Source: Rhizobium sp. GN54
Lineage (GTDB): Bacteria > Pseudomonadota > Alphaproteobacteria > Rhizobiales > Rhizobiaceae
NCBI RefSeq assembly: GCF_021026345.1
Contig: NZ_JAJNCZ010000013.1
Span: 1-64,000 of the forward strand
Direction of reading: 5' to 3'
DNA: 64,000 bases
Under the pieces are notes generated by a model. The model ran no database searches. It was not told the origin of the DNA and was given only the letters and a program-made list of their open reading frames with translations. Position numbers and translations under genes: made by a program. This document shows, in pieces, positions 8,033 through 16,292 of the stretch. The stretch's first letter is position 1, and each line of letters starts with the position of its first letter.

Positions 8033-9019
8033 TCACTTGATGAGCTCGAGTTCGCGCATCAGCGCTTCGTAGCGCGCGGAGGTGGCGACGATCTCCTCTC
8101 CGAATTCCCTGCTGTTGAGGAACAGGGGAATCTCGTTGAAACGATCGACATATTGCGCGCGCCATTCCGGGCTCTCGGCGACAGTCTTCAGGACACCTTC
8201 CCAATAGGTCACGGCCTCGGCCGGAACATCCTTCGGCATGATGATGCCGCGGAGCTGGGTGTGTACGATGTCGTGGCCAAGCTCGGAAAAACTCGGCACG
8301 TCGGGAAGCGACGTCATGCGCTCGGCGGAGGTGACCGCCAGTGCCCGCATCGTCCCGGCATTCACCTGCTCGAGGATTTCGTTGGGGTTGCCGAAGAGAA
8401 GGTCGAGATGCTTGCCGAGCACGGCCGCCATGACCTCGCCCTCGCCGTCGAAGGGAACGACCTTGATCGAGGCGCCCAATTCCTTGTTGAGGAGATGGGC
8501 CAGCAGGGCGGGATCGGAGACGGCGCCGGCCGTGCCGATCGTCAGGCCCGTCGCCGTCTTGATGTCGTCGATCGTCTTGATATCGGAGTCCGCGGTGACG
8601 GCAAGAATGTAAGGCGAGCGTGCGATGGCCGCGAGCGGCGTGAAATCGCGGTGGCTCAACGGCATCTTGCCCAGAAGCGGCGTTGTGAAGAAACTGACGC
8701 CGACCCCGCCGAGATAGTAGGGATTGCCCTTCTGCGCGTTGATGAACGAGTAGCCGATGGCGCCCGAGCCGCCCGGCCGGTTCTCGACCAGCATCTTCAC
8801 CGGAATGAGCTTCTTGTCGTCGATCACCTTGGCCATGGTGCGGGCGATGATGTCGCTGCCGCCGCCGACGCCGAAGGCGACGACGTAGTTCATCGTCTCG
8901 GCGGGATAGTCCTGCGCCTGCGCCGTCATGGACAGCATCGGCTGAAGCGCAAGCAGGGTTGCACCGTAGGCCAGCAGCGCCCGACGCTTCAGTCCGTTAC
9001 GGGTCTTAAGTCTTTCCAT
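8033..9019 (-). CDS. tctC: Tripartite tricarboxylate transporter substrate-binding protein TctC/Bug
   Basis: This 328-residue periplasmic binding protein has a Sec signal (KRRALLAYGATLLALQPMLS, cleavage likely after MTAQA). The TctC/Bug family signatures VAFGVGGGSDIIARTMAKVI, NRPGGSGAIGYSFI and PDVPSFSELG follow. The start at 9019 was chosen because GGGAGGAAAG precedes it and the signal peptide begins there; the longer open frame upstream is Arg-rich. It is the first gene of the tctCBA, COG4091, racemase-family operon, and a LysR gene lies divergently upstream. Bug proteins bind diverse carboxylates, so the ligand is unknown. Confidence 0.94.
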   Translation of the reverse strand: MERLKTRNGLKRRALLAYGATLLALQPMLSMTAQAQDYPAETMNYVVAFGVGGGSDIIARTMAKVIDDKKLIPVKMLVENRPGGSGAIGYSFINAQKGNPYYLGGVGVSFFTTPLLGKMPLSHRDFTPLAAIARSPYILAVTADSDIKTIDDIKTATGLTIGTAGAVSDPALLAHLLNKELGASIKVVPFDGEGEVMAAVLGKHLDLLFGNPNEILEQVNAGTMRALAVTSAERMTSLPDVPSFSELGHDIVHTQLRGIIMPKDVPAEAVTYWEGVLKTVAESPEWRAQYVDRFNEIPLFLNSREFGEEIVATSARYEALMRELELIK

Positions 9020-9253
9020 TGTCTTTCCTCCCAAAATGTCTGTCGCCCGGCAGGTAGCCATGATCAGGTGGATGCCTTCAGGCATCGCACAGCCTTCGCC
9101 GGATGCGAGATTTCGTCGCCATGACTGATGACGCGGTTCGCATTTGCGGTTTCGATCAGGGCGCCTCCGCCGGTGTCGGCAATCCCTTCCCGATTGCGAC
9201 ACCCAAAGTCTGGACCGGGACAGGGTGGTGGTTCAAGTATAATAATGATACCG

Positions 9254-9276
9254 ATTGGTCATCTTTGTGCACCAAT
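9254..9276. promoter_or_regulatory. LysR-type operator, ATTGGT-N11-ACCAAT
   Basis: Perfect 6-base arms ATTGGT (9254-9259) and ACCAAT (9271-9276) are separated by exactly 11 bases, the classic T-N11-A LysR box. It lies in the divergent region between tctC and the LysR gene, ten bases before the LysR start. A TATAAT at 9238-9243 just upstream could be the regulator's own -10 element. Autoregulation plus control of the Tct operon is the natural reading. Confidence 0.65.
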
Positions 9277-9285
9277 GGAATAGCC

Positions 9286-10224
9286 ATGGAGATCGTCAAC
9301 GACATCAATCTCAGACTGCTCCAGACCTTTCTCGTGGTCGCGAGCGAAGGCAGCTTCCGCCTTGCCGCGGACAAGCTCAATCGCGCGCATTCGGCCATCA
9401 GCATCCAGATCAGGCAGCTTGAGGAACAGCTTCAGGTCAGGCTTTTCGAACGCACGACGCGCAATGTGCGGTTGACCGAGGAAGGTGCAAAACTGCGGGA
9501 GAGCCTGCGCAAGGCGCATTTCGAAATCCTGCATGGGTTGCGGGAAATCCGGGAGGCGGCCGATCTCAAGCGTGGCCAGCTTTCACTCGCCAGTTCGTCG
9601 CATCTCGCCTCAATTCATCTGCCGCCGATCCTGACGGAATTCGTACGGCAGTTTCCCGAGATCGCGGTCACCATCCGCGAACTGACGTCGACAGACCTCT
9701 ATGAGGCGCTGCGAAAGCAGGAGGTCGATTTTGCGATTGGCCCACATGCCGAAGACCGTGCATTCGATTTCAGCCCGATCCTCGTGGAACCGCTTCACGC
9801 CCTGGTCCATCCGCGTTTCATAGCGGAGCCTCGCGACAGCGTGACCTGGCGCGAGATCTCGCAATATCCAATCCTGCTGCCCGCCCCGCAGACGGCCATG
9901 CGCCGGATCGTGGACCGCGTTCTCCGCGAGAACGGACTGGAAACCACGAGCCGATACCAGTTCATACAGGCCGAGACCATCATCGCGATGGCCGAGGCCG
10001 GTCTGGGGGTCGCCATTCAGCCGAGCACCCGACTGGAGAAGCAGCCACTCGCCAATGCCCGGACGATGACGTTGACCGACCCCCACATCCGCCGCGCCAT
10101 GTCTCTCATCAGGCTGCGCAACCGGCAGCTTTCCCCGGCGGCCCGTTATCTCGCGGACAAGATCATCAGCGAGGTTCGACGGGTCAGCAGCTATGCCCTC
10201 GACGAGCCGTTCTTCGTTTCCTAG
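9286..10224 (+). CDS. LysR-family regulator divergent from the Tct operon
   Basis: This 312-residue protein opens with INLRLLQTFLVVASEGSFRL and a DNA-recognition helix AADKLNRAHSAISIQIRQLE. The effector-binding domain follows from about residue 90 (RGQLSLASSSHLASIHLPPI). The open frame extends 61 codons upstream, but those are not LysR-like. The ATG at 9286 gives the normal N terminus and length. Placement back-to-back with tctC and a T-N11-A box between them indicate it is the specific regulator of the uptake operon. The inducer is probably the imported acid or a product of it. Confidence 0.92.
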   Translation: MEIVNDINLRLLQTFLVVASEGSFRLAADKLNRAHSAISIQIRQLEEQLQVRLFERTTRNVRLTEEGAKLRESLRKAHFEILHGLREIREAADLKRGQLSLASSSHLASIHLPPILTEFVRQFPEIAVTIRELTSTDLYEALRKQEVDFAIGPHAEDRAFDFSPILVEPLHALVHPRFIAEPRDSVTWREISQYPILLPAPQTAMRRIVDRVLRENGLETTSRYQFIQAETIIAMAEAGLGVAIQPSTRLEKQPLANARTMTLTDPHIRRAMSLIRLRNRQLSPAARYLADKIISEVRRVSSYALDEPFFVS

Positions 10225-10277
10225 CGGCAATCCCTACGCTTGCCTTGGCGGGGAGTGACCCAACAGGGCTGGATAAG

Positions 10278-10314
10278 CCCGGCCGCCAGAGTGTGTTGCT
10301 CTCCGGTGGCCGGG
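10278..10314. terminator. Hairpin between convergent LysR and monooxygenase genes
   Basis: Arms CCCGGCCGCC (from 10278) and GGTGGCCGGG (ending 10314) pair with one wobble. The stem continues as AGAG/CTCT after a small bulge. The position between two convergent stop codons (10224 and 10325) suits a bidirectional terminator. T-runs are weak. Confidence 0.45.
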
Positions 10315-10324
10315 TTGCCGTGCA

Positions 10325-12127
10325 TCAACCGAGATGATGCCGTTCCTGCAGTCCGTAGACCGGCGTCGCGATCCCTTCCTTTCGGGCCTTCAGCTGCAGC
10401 GCCAGATATTGCGAGTAATGCCGCGACTGGTGCAGGTTGCCGCCGTGGAACCACAGCGCCTCCTGCTGTGTCGGCTTCCACATGTTACGTTGCTCGCCTT
10501 CCCAGGGCCCGGGGTCCTTCGGTGTGTCCGACCCCAGCCCCCAGCATTTGCCGACCTTGTCGGCAACCTCTCTTGAAATCAGGTCGGCCGCCCAGCCATT
10601 CATCGAGCCGTAGCCCGTCGCGTACACGACAAGATCGGCCGGCAGCGCCGTCCCGTCCTTCAGGATCACCGCATCTTCCGTCAGGTGGTCGACGTCGGAG
10701 CCGGATTTCAGCTTGATCGAACCGTCGATGATGAGGTCGCAGGCCCCGACGTCGATGTAGTAGCCCGAGCCGCGGCGGAGGTACTTCATGAAGAGTCCGG
10801 AGCCGTCTGCACCCCAGTCGAGCATGAAGCCGGCCTTCTCCAACGCATCATAGAAGGCGGCGTCGCGGTCGCGCATCTTCTCGTAGAGGGGGATCTGGAA
10901 CTCGTGCATGATCCGGTAGGGGAGCGAGGCGAAGATCAGGTCGGCCTTGCGGGTCGTCATGCCTGCCGCCACGGCCCGCTCGGAATAGAGGTCGCCGAGA
11001 CCGACATCCATCAGCGTGTCGGAGCGGACGATGTGCGTCGAGGAACGCTGCACCATGGTGACATCGGCACCGCCTTCCCACAGCGCGGCACAGATGTCAT
11101 GAGCCGAATTGTTGGAGCCGATGACCACGACCTTCTTGCCCTTGTAGGCGTCAGGGCCCGGATGCTGCGAGGAATGCTGCTGTTCGCCCTTGAACACGTC
11201 CTGTCCCGGGAATTTCGGAATGTTGGCCTTGCCGGACATCCCGGTCGCCAGCACCAGTTGCTGCGGCCGGAGCACCACTTCCTTGCCGTCACGCTCGACG
11301 ACGACCGTCCATTCCTTCTTCGTCTCGTCGTAGGAGGCGGACTTGCAGGCGGTCGAACTCCAGTAGTTGAGTTCCATGACCTTGGTATACATCTCCAGCC
11401 AGTCGCCGATCTTGTCCTTCGGCGCGAAGACCGGCCAGTTCTCCGGGAACGGAATGTAGGGAAGGTGGTCGTACCAGACGGGGTCGTGCAGGCAGAGCGA
11501 CTTGTAGCGTTTGCGCCAGCTGTCGCCCGGTCGTTCGTTCTTCTCGATGATGATCGTCGGCACGCCGAGCTGACGCAGGCGGGCGCCGAGCGCGATCCCG
11601 CCCTGCCCGCCGCCGATGATCACCACATTGGGCTGCGTGCCATAGCCGAGTTCCGACGTCTCCTGTTCGCGCTTTTCCTTCCAGGTCCTGCGCGCCTTGC
11701 CATGCCCGTGTTCGGCGCCGAGCGGCCGGCGGATGCCCTTGGGTTCCTCATGTCCCTTCAGTTCGGTCATGGTGGTGAGAAGCGTCCAGACGAGGCCATC
11801 CTTCAGCCGAATATGGCCATATCCGTGTCCGACGTCGGTCTCGAACCCGAACCAGCCCTGGGTAATGCCGTCGCCGTCGCTGGCAGGCTCGCCCGTATCC
11901 TGATGGAAATGGCGCGGCTTGATGGCGCCCAGCTGTCTTGTCAGCATGTCGCGGATCTGGTCCCGGCCCTCCATGGTCTTGAGGTTCCAGGTGAAGGTGA
12001 CCAGGTCGCGCCAGTAACAATCGGCCTGGAACAGGTTCACCGCGGCGTCTATGTCGCCGGTCTCCAATGCCTTGCCCAGTTTTGCGAGTGCATTGTCGAT
12101 CTTCGTGCCGGGGCTGTCGTCAAGCAT
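10325..12127 (-). CDS. Flavin-containing monooxygenase with N-terminal NTF2-like domain
   Basis: This 600-residue protein is likely an FAD/NADPH-dependent monooxygenase. An N-terminal SnoaL/NTF2-like segment (about 1-130) precedes the FAD Rossmann motif NVVIIGGGQGGIALGARLRQ. A second, NADPH-binding dinucleotide motif is KKVVVIGSNNSAHDICAALW. The family ATG motif near the C-terminal third is ADLVVYATGYGSMNGW. The start at 12127 has GGAGGAGA directly upstream; upstream codons are not protein-like. It sits behind a sigma-54 promoter and beneath an AcoR-like activator, so expression is probably switched on by the substrate. Similar FMO/AcoR pairs act on ketones, alcohols or small aromatics, but the substrate here is unknown. 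Confidence 0.9.
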   Translation of the reverse strand: MLDDSPGTKIDNALAKLGKALETGDIDAAVNLFQADCYWRDLVTFTWNLKTMEGRDQIRDMLTRQLGAIKPRHFHQDTGEPASDGDGITQGWFGFETDVGHGYGHIRLKDGLVWTLLTTMTELKGHEEPKGIRRPLGAEHGHGKARRTWKEKREQETSELGYGTQPNVVIIGGGQGGIALGARLRQLGVPTIIIEKNERPGDSWRKRYKSLCLHDPVWYDHLPYIPFPENWPVFAPKDKIGDWLEMYTKVMELNYWSSTACKSASYDETKKEWTVVVERDGKEVVLRPQQLVLATGMSGKANIPKFPGQDVFKGEQQHSSQHPGPDAYKGKKVVVIGSNNSAHDICAALWEGGADVTMVQRSSTHIVRSDTLMDVGLGDLYSERAVAAGMTTRKADLIFASLPYRIMHEFQIPLYEKMRDRDAAFYDALEKAGFMLDWGADGSGLFMKYLRRGSGYYIDVGACDLIIDGSIKLKSGSDVDHLTEDAVILKDGTALPADLVVYATGYGSMNGWAADLISREVADKVGKCWGLGSDTPKDPGPWEGEQRNMWKPTQQEALWFHGGNLHQSRHYSQYLALQLKARKEGIATPVYGLQERHHLG

Positions 12128-12208
12128 GGGATCTCCTCCATTTTGCTGGCATTTGTCGATGGGGCCTGCCGGAACTCCTCCTCCGGCGGTCCTCCGACAA
12201 CAAGGGCA

Positions 12209-12223
12209 GCAAGCGACGTGCCA
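12209..12223 (-). promoter_or_regulatory. Sigma-54 promoter (-24/-12) of the monooxygenase
   Basis: On the minus strand this reads TGGCAC-N5-TTGC, an exact match to the sigma-54 (RpoN) consensus. The -12 GC lies about 82 bases before the monooxygenase ATG, giving a leader of roughly 70 bases. The adjacent upstream gene encodes a sigma-54 activator, which strongly supports the call. Confidence 0.85.
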
Positions 12224-12296
12224 CGGCGGCAGCGCCGGAAAACACAGCAATTTCAGGGGCGAAATCGAACTGTGATGTGGCGCGGGCCGAAAAAGC

Positions 12297-12324
12297 GCCA
12301 CGCCTGTGGCGCCACAGGCGTGGC
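12297..12324. promoter_or_regulatory. 28-base perfect palindrome: terminator and/or activator-binding site
   Basis: GCCACGCCTGTGGC (12297-12310) is followed immediately by its exact reverse complement (12311-12324). It begins one base after the stop codon of the sigma-54 activator. On the minus strand it is followed by a short T-run (GCTTTTTCGG), as in an intrinsic terminator. It is also about 75-100 bases upstream of the sigma-54 promoter core, where the activator should bind. Both roles are plausible. Confidence 0.6.
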
Positions 12325-12325
12325 A

Positions 12326-14215
12326 TCAGTGCTTGGGCGCGATCCCGTAGCGCCTGATCTGGCGATGTACGGTGGAGCGATCGACGCCCAGCCGGCGCGC
12401 CGCCTCCGAGACATTCCAGTTGCAGGCGGAAAGCAGCTGTTGCAGTTCGCCGCCGGCGTCGTCTGCCATGCCGGCGCCGGAAGGCGCGCCGGGCAAGGTT
12501 TCCGGCAGATCGGAAGGCTCGATGACGTCGCCTTCGCTGATGGCGACCGCGACCGCCAGAACGTTGTCGAGTTCGCGGATGTTGCCCGGCCAGTCATGGC
12601 GTTTGAGCAGATCGAGCGCAAGCGGCGACAACACCGGCACGTTGCCATCCTTCGCGTGCCGCTCGAGGATGCGAGCCATGATCCATTCGAAATCCGTCCG
12701 TTCTCGCAGTGGCGGCAGTGCGAGCGTCGCAGCATTGAGCCGATAGAACAGGTCCTGCCGGAACCATCCTTCCGCGACGAGTTCGTGCAGCGGCCGGTGG
12801 GAGGCCGATACGATGCGGATGTCGACGGGGCGCGGCTCATGGCCGCCGATCGGCTGCACTTCCTTCTCGGCGAGAACGCGCAGGAGCCGGCTCTGCAAGG
12901 CAAGCGGCATGTCGCCGATCTCGTCGAGGAAGAGCGTTCCGCCCTCGGCTTGCTCGACAAGGCCTTTGCGTCCTTTCGCCGAAGCGCCCGTGAAGGCTCC
13001 AGGCATGTACCCGAACAGCTCGCTCTCGATCAGTTGCTCGGGAATGGCTGCACAGTTGATCGCGACGAAGGCGCCTTTGAGGCCGCTGCCCTCGTGGATC
13101 GCGCGGGCAAGGTGCTCCTTGCCCGATCCGGTTTCTCCCTGGATCAGCACCGGCAGCGCCGTTCGGGCGAGCTTTGCGACTTTTGCCTGCAACGCAACGA
13201 TCTCCGGTGTGTCGCCGCCGAGCCGGCGGATCGGCCGGGGGATCTCGCCGCGCACCCAGGCGGAGGCGCGACGCTGGACCTGCGGTTCGATCGCATGGGC
13301 GAACAGCGCGTTACCGTCCCGGGCGAAGACCAGCCGGTCCTGCGTCGGCCGGCGCCGGGTCAACTCGGACAGGCCGTCGACTTCGAGGTTCAGAAACGTC
13401 GACACGGGCTGCCCGATCAGGCTCGCCGGCGTGCGCCAGTCCGCACCGGCCGCCTGGGCGAGGATTTGTGCCCCTCCATGCGTCATGCCGATGATGCGGC
13501 CGCCGCCATCGATCGATATCGCCGCTTCCGGATCGACATCCAGGAATTCAGGCGAACGCGAGAAGCGCAAAACCCATTCGTGGCGGGTCTGGGCCATCAG
13601 GTTCGCAAGTTCGATCCGCCGTACCGTCGCGCCGACGAGATGGCGCGCCAGGTTCTGGCTCGCCTTGCGGGTCGGCGAACTCAAAAGGGAGATGTCGAGC
13701 ACGGCCGCAAGTTCGCCCGTCGTGTCGTAGATCGGAGCCGCGGTACAGGAGAGCGGCGTGTGGGTGTTGTCGAAATGATCGGTCTGATGGATCGTCAATG
13801 CCTCGCCGGTTTCGAGGCAGGCGCCGACCGCGCAGGTGCCCGCCCGGCTCTCCGACCACTCGGAGCCGAGGTAGAGTCCGGCCTTGCGCAGGTTGTTGTC
13901 GAACAGCGGATCGCCGAGAAACTCGACCGTGACACCCTTGCGATCGGAGAGAAGCAGCACGTAGTTCTGCCCGGCCACCTGATGAAACAGATGCTCCAGC
14001 CCGGATCGGGCGATCCGTATCAGATCCTCGGATCGTTGCCGGTGTTCCCGCAAGCGCGCCTCAGGCAGGATGAAGGCTTCGCAGGCATGGGTGGGGTCGA
14101 GACGATGCTGGTCGAGGCAGCGCAGCCACGATTGCACGACGATGTCGTCGCGCCCGGTCGACAGCCCGCGGCTGACCCGTTCGATTTCACGGATATGCTC
14201 CGAATGCGAGAACAT
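12326..14215 (-). CDS. Sigma-54-dependent transcriptional activator, AcoR-like
   Basis: This 629-residue protein has an N-terminal GAF-type sensory region (about 60-290), a central AAA+ domain and a Fis-type HTH. Visible motifs are Walker A GETGSGKEHLARAIHEG, the sigma-54 contact loop GAFTGA, and Walker B GGTLFLDEIGDMP. The C-terminal recognition helix is NVSEAARRLGVDRSTVHRQI. This is the AcoR class, which senses a small molecule through GAF rather than by phosphorylation. It lies directly upstream of the monooxygenase on the same strand and there is a matching sigma-54 promoter between them. Upstream (14216-14501) there is only a short intergenic region. Confidence 0.93.
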   Translation of the reverse strand: MFSHSEHIREIERVSRGLSTGRDDIVVQSWLRCLDQHRLDPTHACEAFILPEARLREHRQRSEDLIRIARSGLEHLFHQVAGQNYVLLLSDRKGVTVEFLGDPLFDNNLRKAGLYLGSEWSESRAGTCAVGACLETGEALTIHQTDHFDNTHTPLSCTAAPIYDTTGELAAVLDISLLSSPTRKASQNLARHLVGATVRRIELANLMAQTRHEWVLRFSRSPEFLDVDPEAAISIDGGGRIIGMTHGGAQILAQAAGADWRTPASLIGQPVSTFLNLEVDGLSELTRRRPTQDRLVFARDGNALFAHAIEPQVQRRASAWVRGEIPRPIRRLGGDTPEIVALQAKVAKLARTALPVLIQGETGSGKEHLARAIHEGSGLKGAFVAINCAAIPEQLIESELFGYMPGAFTGASAKGRKGLVEQAEGGTLFLDEIGDMPLALQSRLLRVLAEKEVQPIGGHEPRPVDIRIVSASHRPLHELVAEGWFRQDLFYRLNAATLALPPLRERTDFEWIMARILERHAKDGNVPVLSPLALDLLKRHDWPGNIRELDNVLAVAVAISEGDVIEPSDLPETLPGAPSGAGMADDAGGELQQLLSACNWNVSEAARRLGVDRSTVHRQIRRYGIAPKH

Positions 14216-14501
14216 GCAGCTTCAAGGCCGCGTTTGGCGCGTCCCCTCCTCCATTCCTCCGCGCGAATAGTTAACCGATCGAGTTTCGATGTAAAGCTGC
14301 GACGTCGCCGCCTGTCGCGGATGCCTGGCCGACGGCTTGGCCGGCACGAATTTCCTCCTGCCCCGATCGGCGGCCACGAAGTCCTGCAGGGGGCAAGCGA
14401 AGTCGACCTGCGACAGCATTCCGTTCCCGGCCCGCTCGCGTTTCTGGTTGACTCCAGGCCTCTCGAATGAGAACATAAAGGGAACATTATGGAGCTTTGA
14501 T

Positions 14502-14678
14502 ATGGCCGATACCGACAAAGTCATCGCGCAAGCCCTCGCCGCGGTCGCAGCCTCAAAGGCGCTTCGTGAACGTCTCCTTGCCCGTCGTGCTGAGGCGCAG
14601 AAGCGCCTGGAGGCACCGCCGCGTCCCGTCTACGTTCGGCGCAAGGCTGGCACCCAACTCCGCCTGCCCCTCCAATGA
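14502..14678 (+). CDS. Small hypothetical protein (first of a coupled pair)
   Basis: This 58-residue, very basic, mostly helical protein begins MADTDKVIAQALAAVAASKA, continues RERLLARRAEAQKRLEA and ends in a PRPVYVRRKAGTQLRLPLQ tail. A longer open frame exists upstream, but the alanine- and lysine-patterned helix starts at this ATG. Its stop overlaps the start of the next small gene (ATGA at 14675-14678). No known family is recognised. The charged helix suggests nucleic-acid or protein binding, which is a guess. Confidence 0.55.
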   Translation: MADTDKVIAQALAAVAASKALRERLLARRAEAQKRLEAPPRPVYVRRKAGTQLRLPLQ

Positions 14679-14890
14679 GCGCCGCCACTTCCGAGGGGCC
14701 GCCTCCATTGGACGAGGCGGTCGCGATCCTTGAATTGCACAACGGCAACGCGCTGGAAGCGATCCGATCTCTGCTAGCCGAGCGCGATGCCGTGGAAGAG
14801 AAACTCAGGGCCACGGCGATCGCGATGGGGCATGGCTTTGATCGTGGCTGGCGAACGCGCCGACCCGGCAGTTTCACCGGTGAGGGGTAA
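14675..14890 (+). CDS. Small protein with UBA/TS-N-like helix pattern
   Basis: This 71-residue protein is translationally coupled to the preceding small gene by an ATGA overlap. Residues about 10-45 read LDEAVAILELHNGNALEAIR followed by SLLAERDAVEEKL. The spacing of the hydrophobics and the HNGNALEAI loop resemble UBA-like three-helix bundles, in which a hNGN/hGGD turn precedes the last helix. The remainder is low complexity. The pair is probably a two-component small-protein unit of unknown function. It is convergent with the operon ending at 15116. Confidence 0.55.
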   Translation: MSAATSEGPPPLDEAVAILELHNGNALEAIRSLLAERDAVEEKLRATAIAMGHGFDRGWRTRRPGSFTGEG

Positions 14891-15115
14891 TATGCAGCGC
14901 CACGGCATGGCGATGCGGGACGAGATCTCGGTGGATGCCGCAGTTTCCCGACGCCACTTGGAACAGGATGCGGTTCCAGGTGACGCTCCCGTGACCGGTC
15001 CGACTCGCATAGATGCAACGATTTCCGTGCGATTTTCCTATTCTAGGCGGCGTCGGGCGATATACCGCCCGATTCCGGGCCAGTATCCGTCCTGATGGCT
15101 AGTCCCCGATGCGCA

Positions 15116-16246
15116 TCAGGCGAAGCTGTTGCGGTAGAGGTCATTGAGGTCGGCGATCACGGTTTCGGCCGCTTCGCCGGACTTGAGGCCGGTGCTGATG
15201 CGTTCGGATGCCGCCGCCTGGAACGGCATGTAGCCGTCGTGGCGGGGGCGGAGATAGGAGCCCTCGAGCGTCGCGCGGGTCTTTTTGTAGAAATCCCAGG
15301 CGGGAGCGTTCACGCCATCATCCTCCCAGGCAGCCGCGTGTCCCGGCTGCCCGCCTGCCGCCGCATAGGGGCCGCGCTGCGCATCCGCACCCGAGATCCA
15401 GTAGGCGAAATCGATCGCTGATTCCGGATGCTTCGTATAGGCGGAGACAGCGATGCCGGTTCCTCCGAGCGTTCCCCCGACCGGTCCGTTCGTCCCCGCG
15501 GCCGGAATATCGGCAAAATCCAGCCGCCTGTCGCGGAAGCCTTCCAGGGCATAGCTGACGTAGCCATAGGTGTAGGGAATGCAGGCGATCCTGCCGTCCG
15601 CCATCGCCATCGCTTCCGATGCCTGGATCGGATCCATGTCGAAGCAGGCGGGATCGAGATGGGTGACGAGCTCCCTCAGCAGATCGTAGACACGGGCGCC
15701 GGCGGCGGCATCGATCAGATCGCCCGATACGGTCGAGCACGGCTGGCCGATGTTCGCAGCCAGCGTGTAGAACGTCATCAGCGCATGGGGCGCGCGAAGC
15801 GGTAGCAGGACACGTCCTTCGCGGGCGAGATCGACGACCTCCTCCCAGCGCCTCGGTGCGCGAGCGGCGAGATCCGGCCGGAAGGCCTGCACCTGCGTTG
15901 CCGCATCGATCGGGAACGCCCACTGGCGCCCCTGCCAGAAATAGCTGCGGTAAGACGGGCCGACCGAGGCGTCGCCAAGGGCCTCCCGCTCAGCCTCCCT
16001 GCCCTCGACATCGAGCGGCAGCAGGCAATTCTCCTGCGTCACCTGCCCCACATGAGGATGATCGATGACGATCAGGTCGTAAGCGCGGGCCAGTTCGTCG
16101 ACCGGGAAGCTCTCGAAGTCCTGAAGCGAGCGCTTCTCCCAGACGATTTCGATCCCCGTCTTCTCCTTGTAGACCTCGGAACAGCGCACCATCGGATCGT
16201 AGCCGCGCGGATGGCTCCAGGTCATGCCTTTCAGTGTCACGGTCAT
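15116..16246 (-). CDS. Leaderless ABC solute-binding-protein homologue (family 1), probably cytoplasmic
   Basis: This 376-residue protein has the type of sugar/family-1 extracellular solute-binding proteins: IDHPHVGQVTQENCLLPLDV, FWQGRQWAFPIDAATQVQAF, and GTGIAVSAYTKHPESAIDFA near the C-terminal third. It begins MTVTLKGMTWSHPRGYDPMV, which has no positively charged start, hydrophobic core or cleavage site. No signal peptide is found in the Arg-rich upstream frame either. No ABC ATPase or permease lies nearby. It is the last gene of an operon with CoA-transferase and hydratase genes. It may have become a cytoplasmic binding or regulatory protein, or be exported by another route. Confidence 0.75.
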   Translation of the reverse strand: MTVTLKGMTWSHPRGYDPMVRCSEVYKEKTGIEIVWEKRSLQDFESFPVDELARAYDLIVIDHPHVGQVTQENCLLPLDVEGREAEREALGDASVGPSYRSYFWQGRQWAFPIDAATQVQAFRPDLAARAPRRWEEVVDLAREGRVLLPLRAPHALMTFYTLAANIGQPCSTVSGDLIDAAAGARVYDLLRELVTHLDPACFDMDPIQASEAMAMADGRIACIPYTYGYVSYALEGFRDRRLDFADIPAAGTNGPVGGTLGGTGIAVSAYTKHPESAIDFAYWISGADAQRGPYAAAGGQPGHAAAWEDDGVNAPAWDFYKKTRATLEGSYLRPRHDGYMPFQAAASERISTGLKSGEAAETVIADLNDLYRNSFA

Positions 16247-16292
16247 GGTCGCAACTCTTGTCTCTTGTCGCGTGTTCGGGAACGGGTTGTCG

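Noticed and set aside
10685-14470. Very long plus-strand open frame (1261 codons) over the monooxygenase and sigma-54 activator
   Set aside because: It lies antisense to two well-supported genes with clear domain motifs, and its composition is the Arg/Gly/Ala-rich look of a GC-rich antisense frame. No motif is recognisable.
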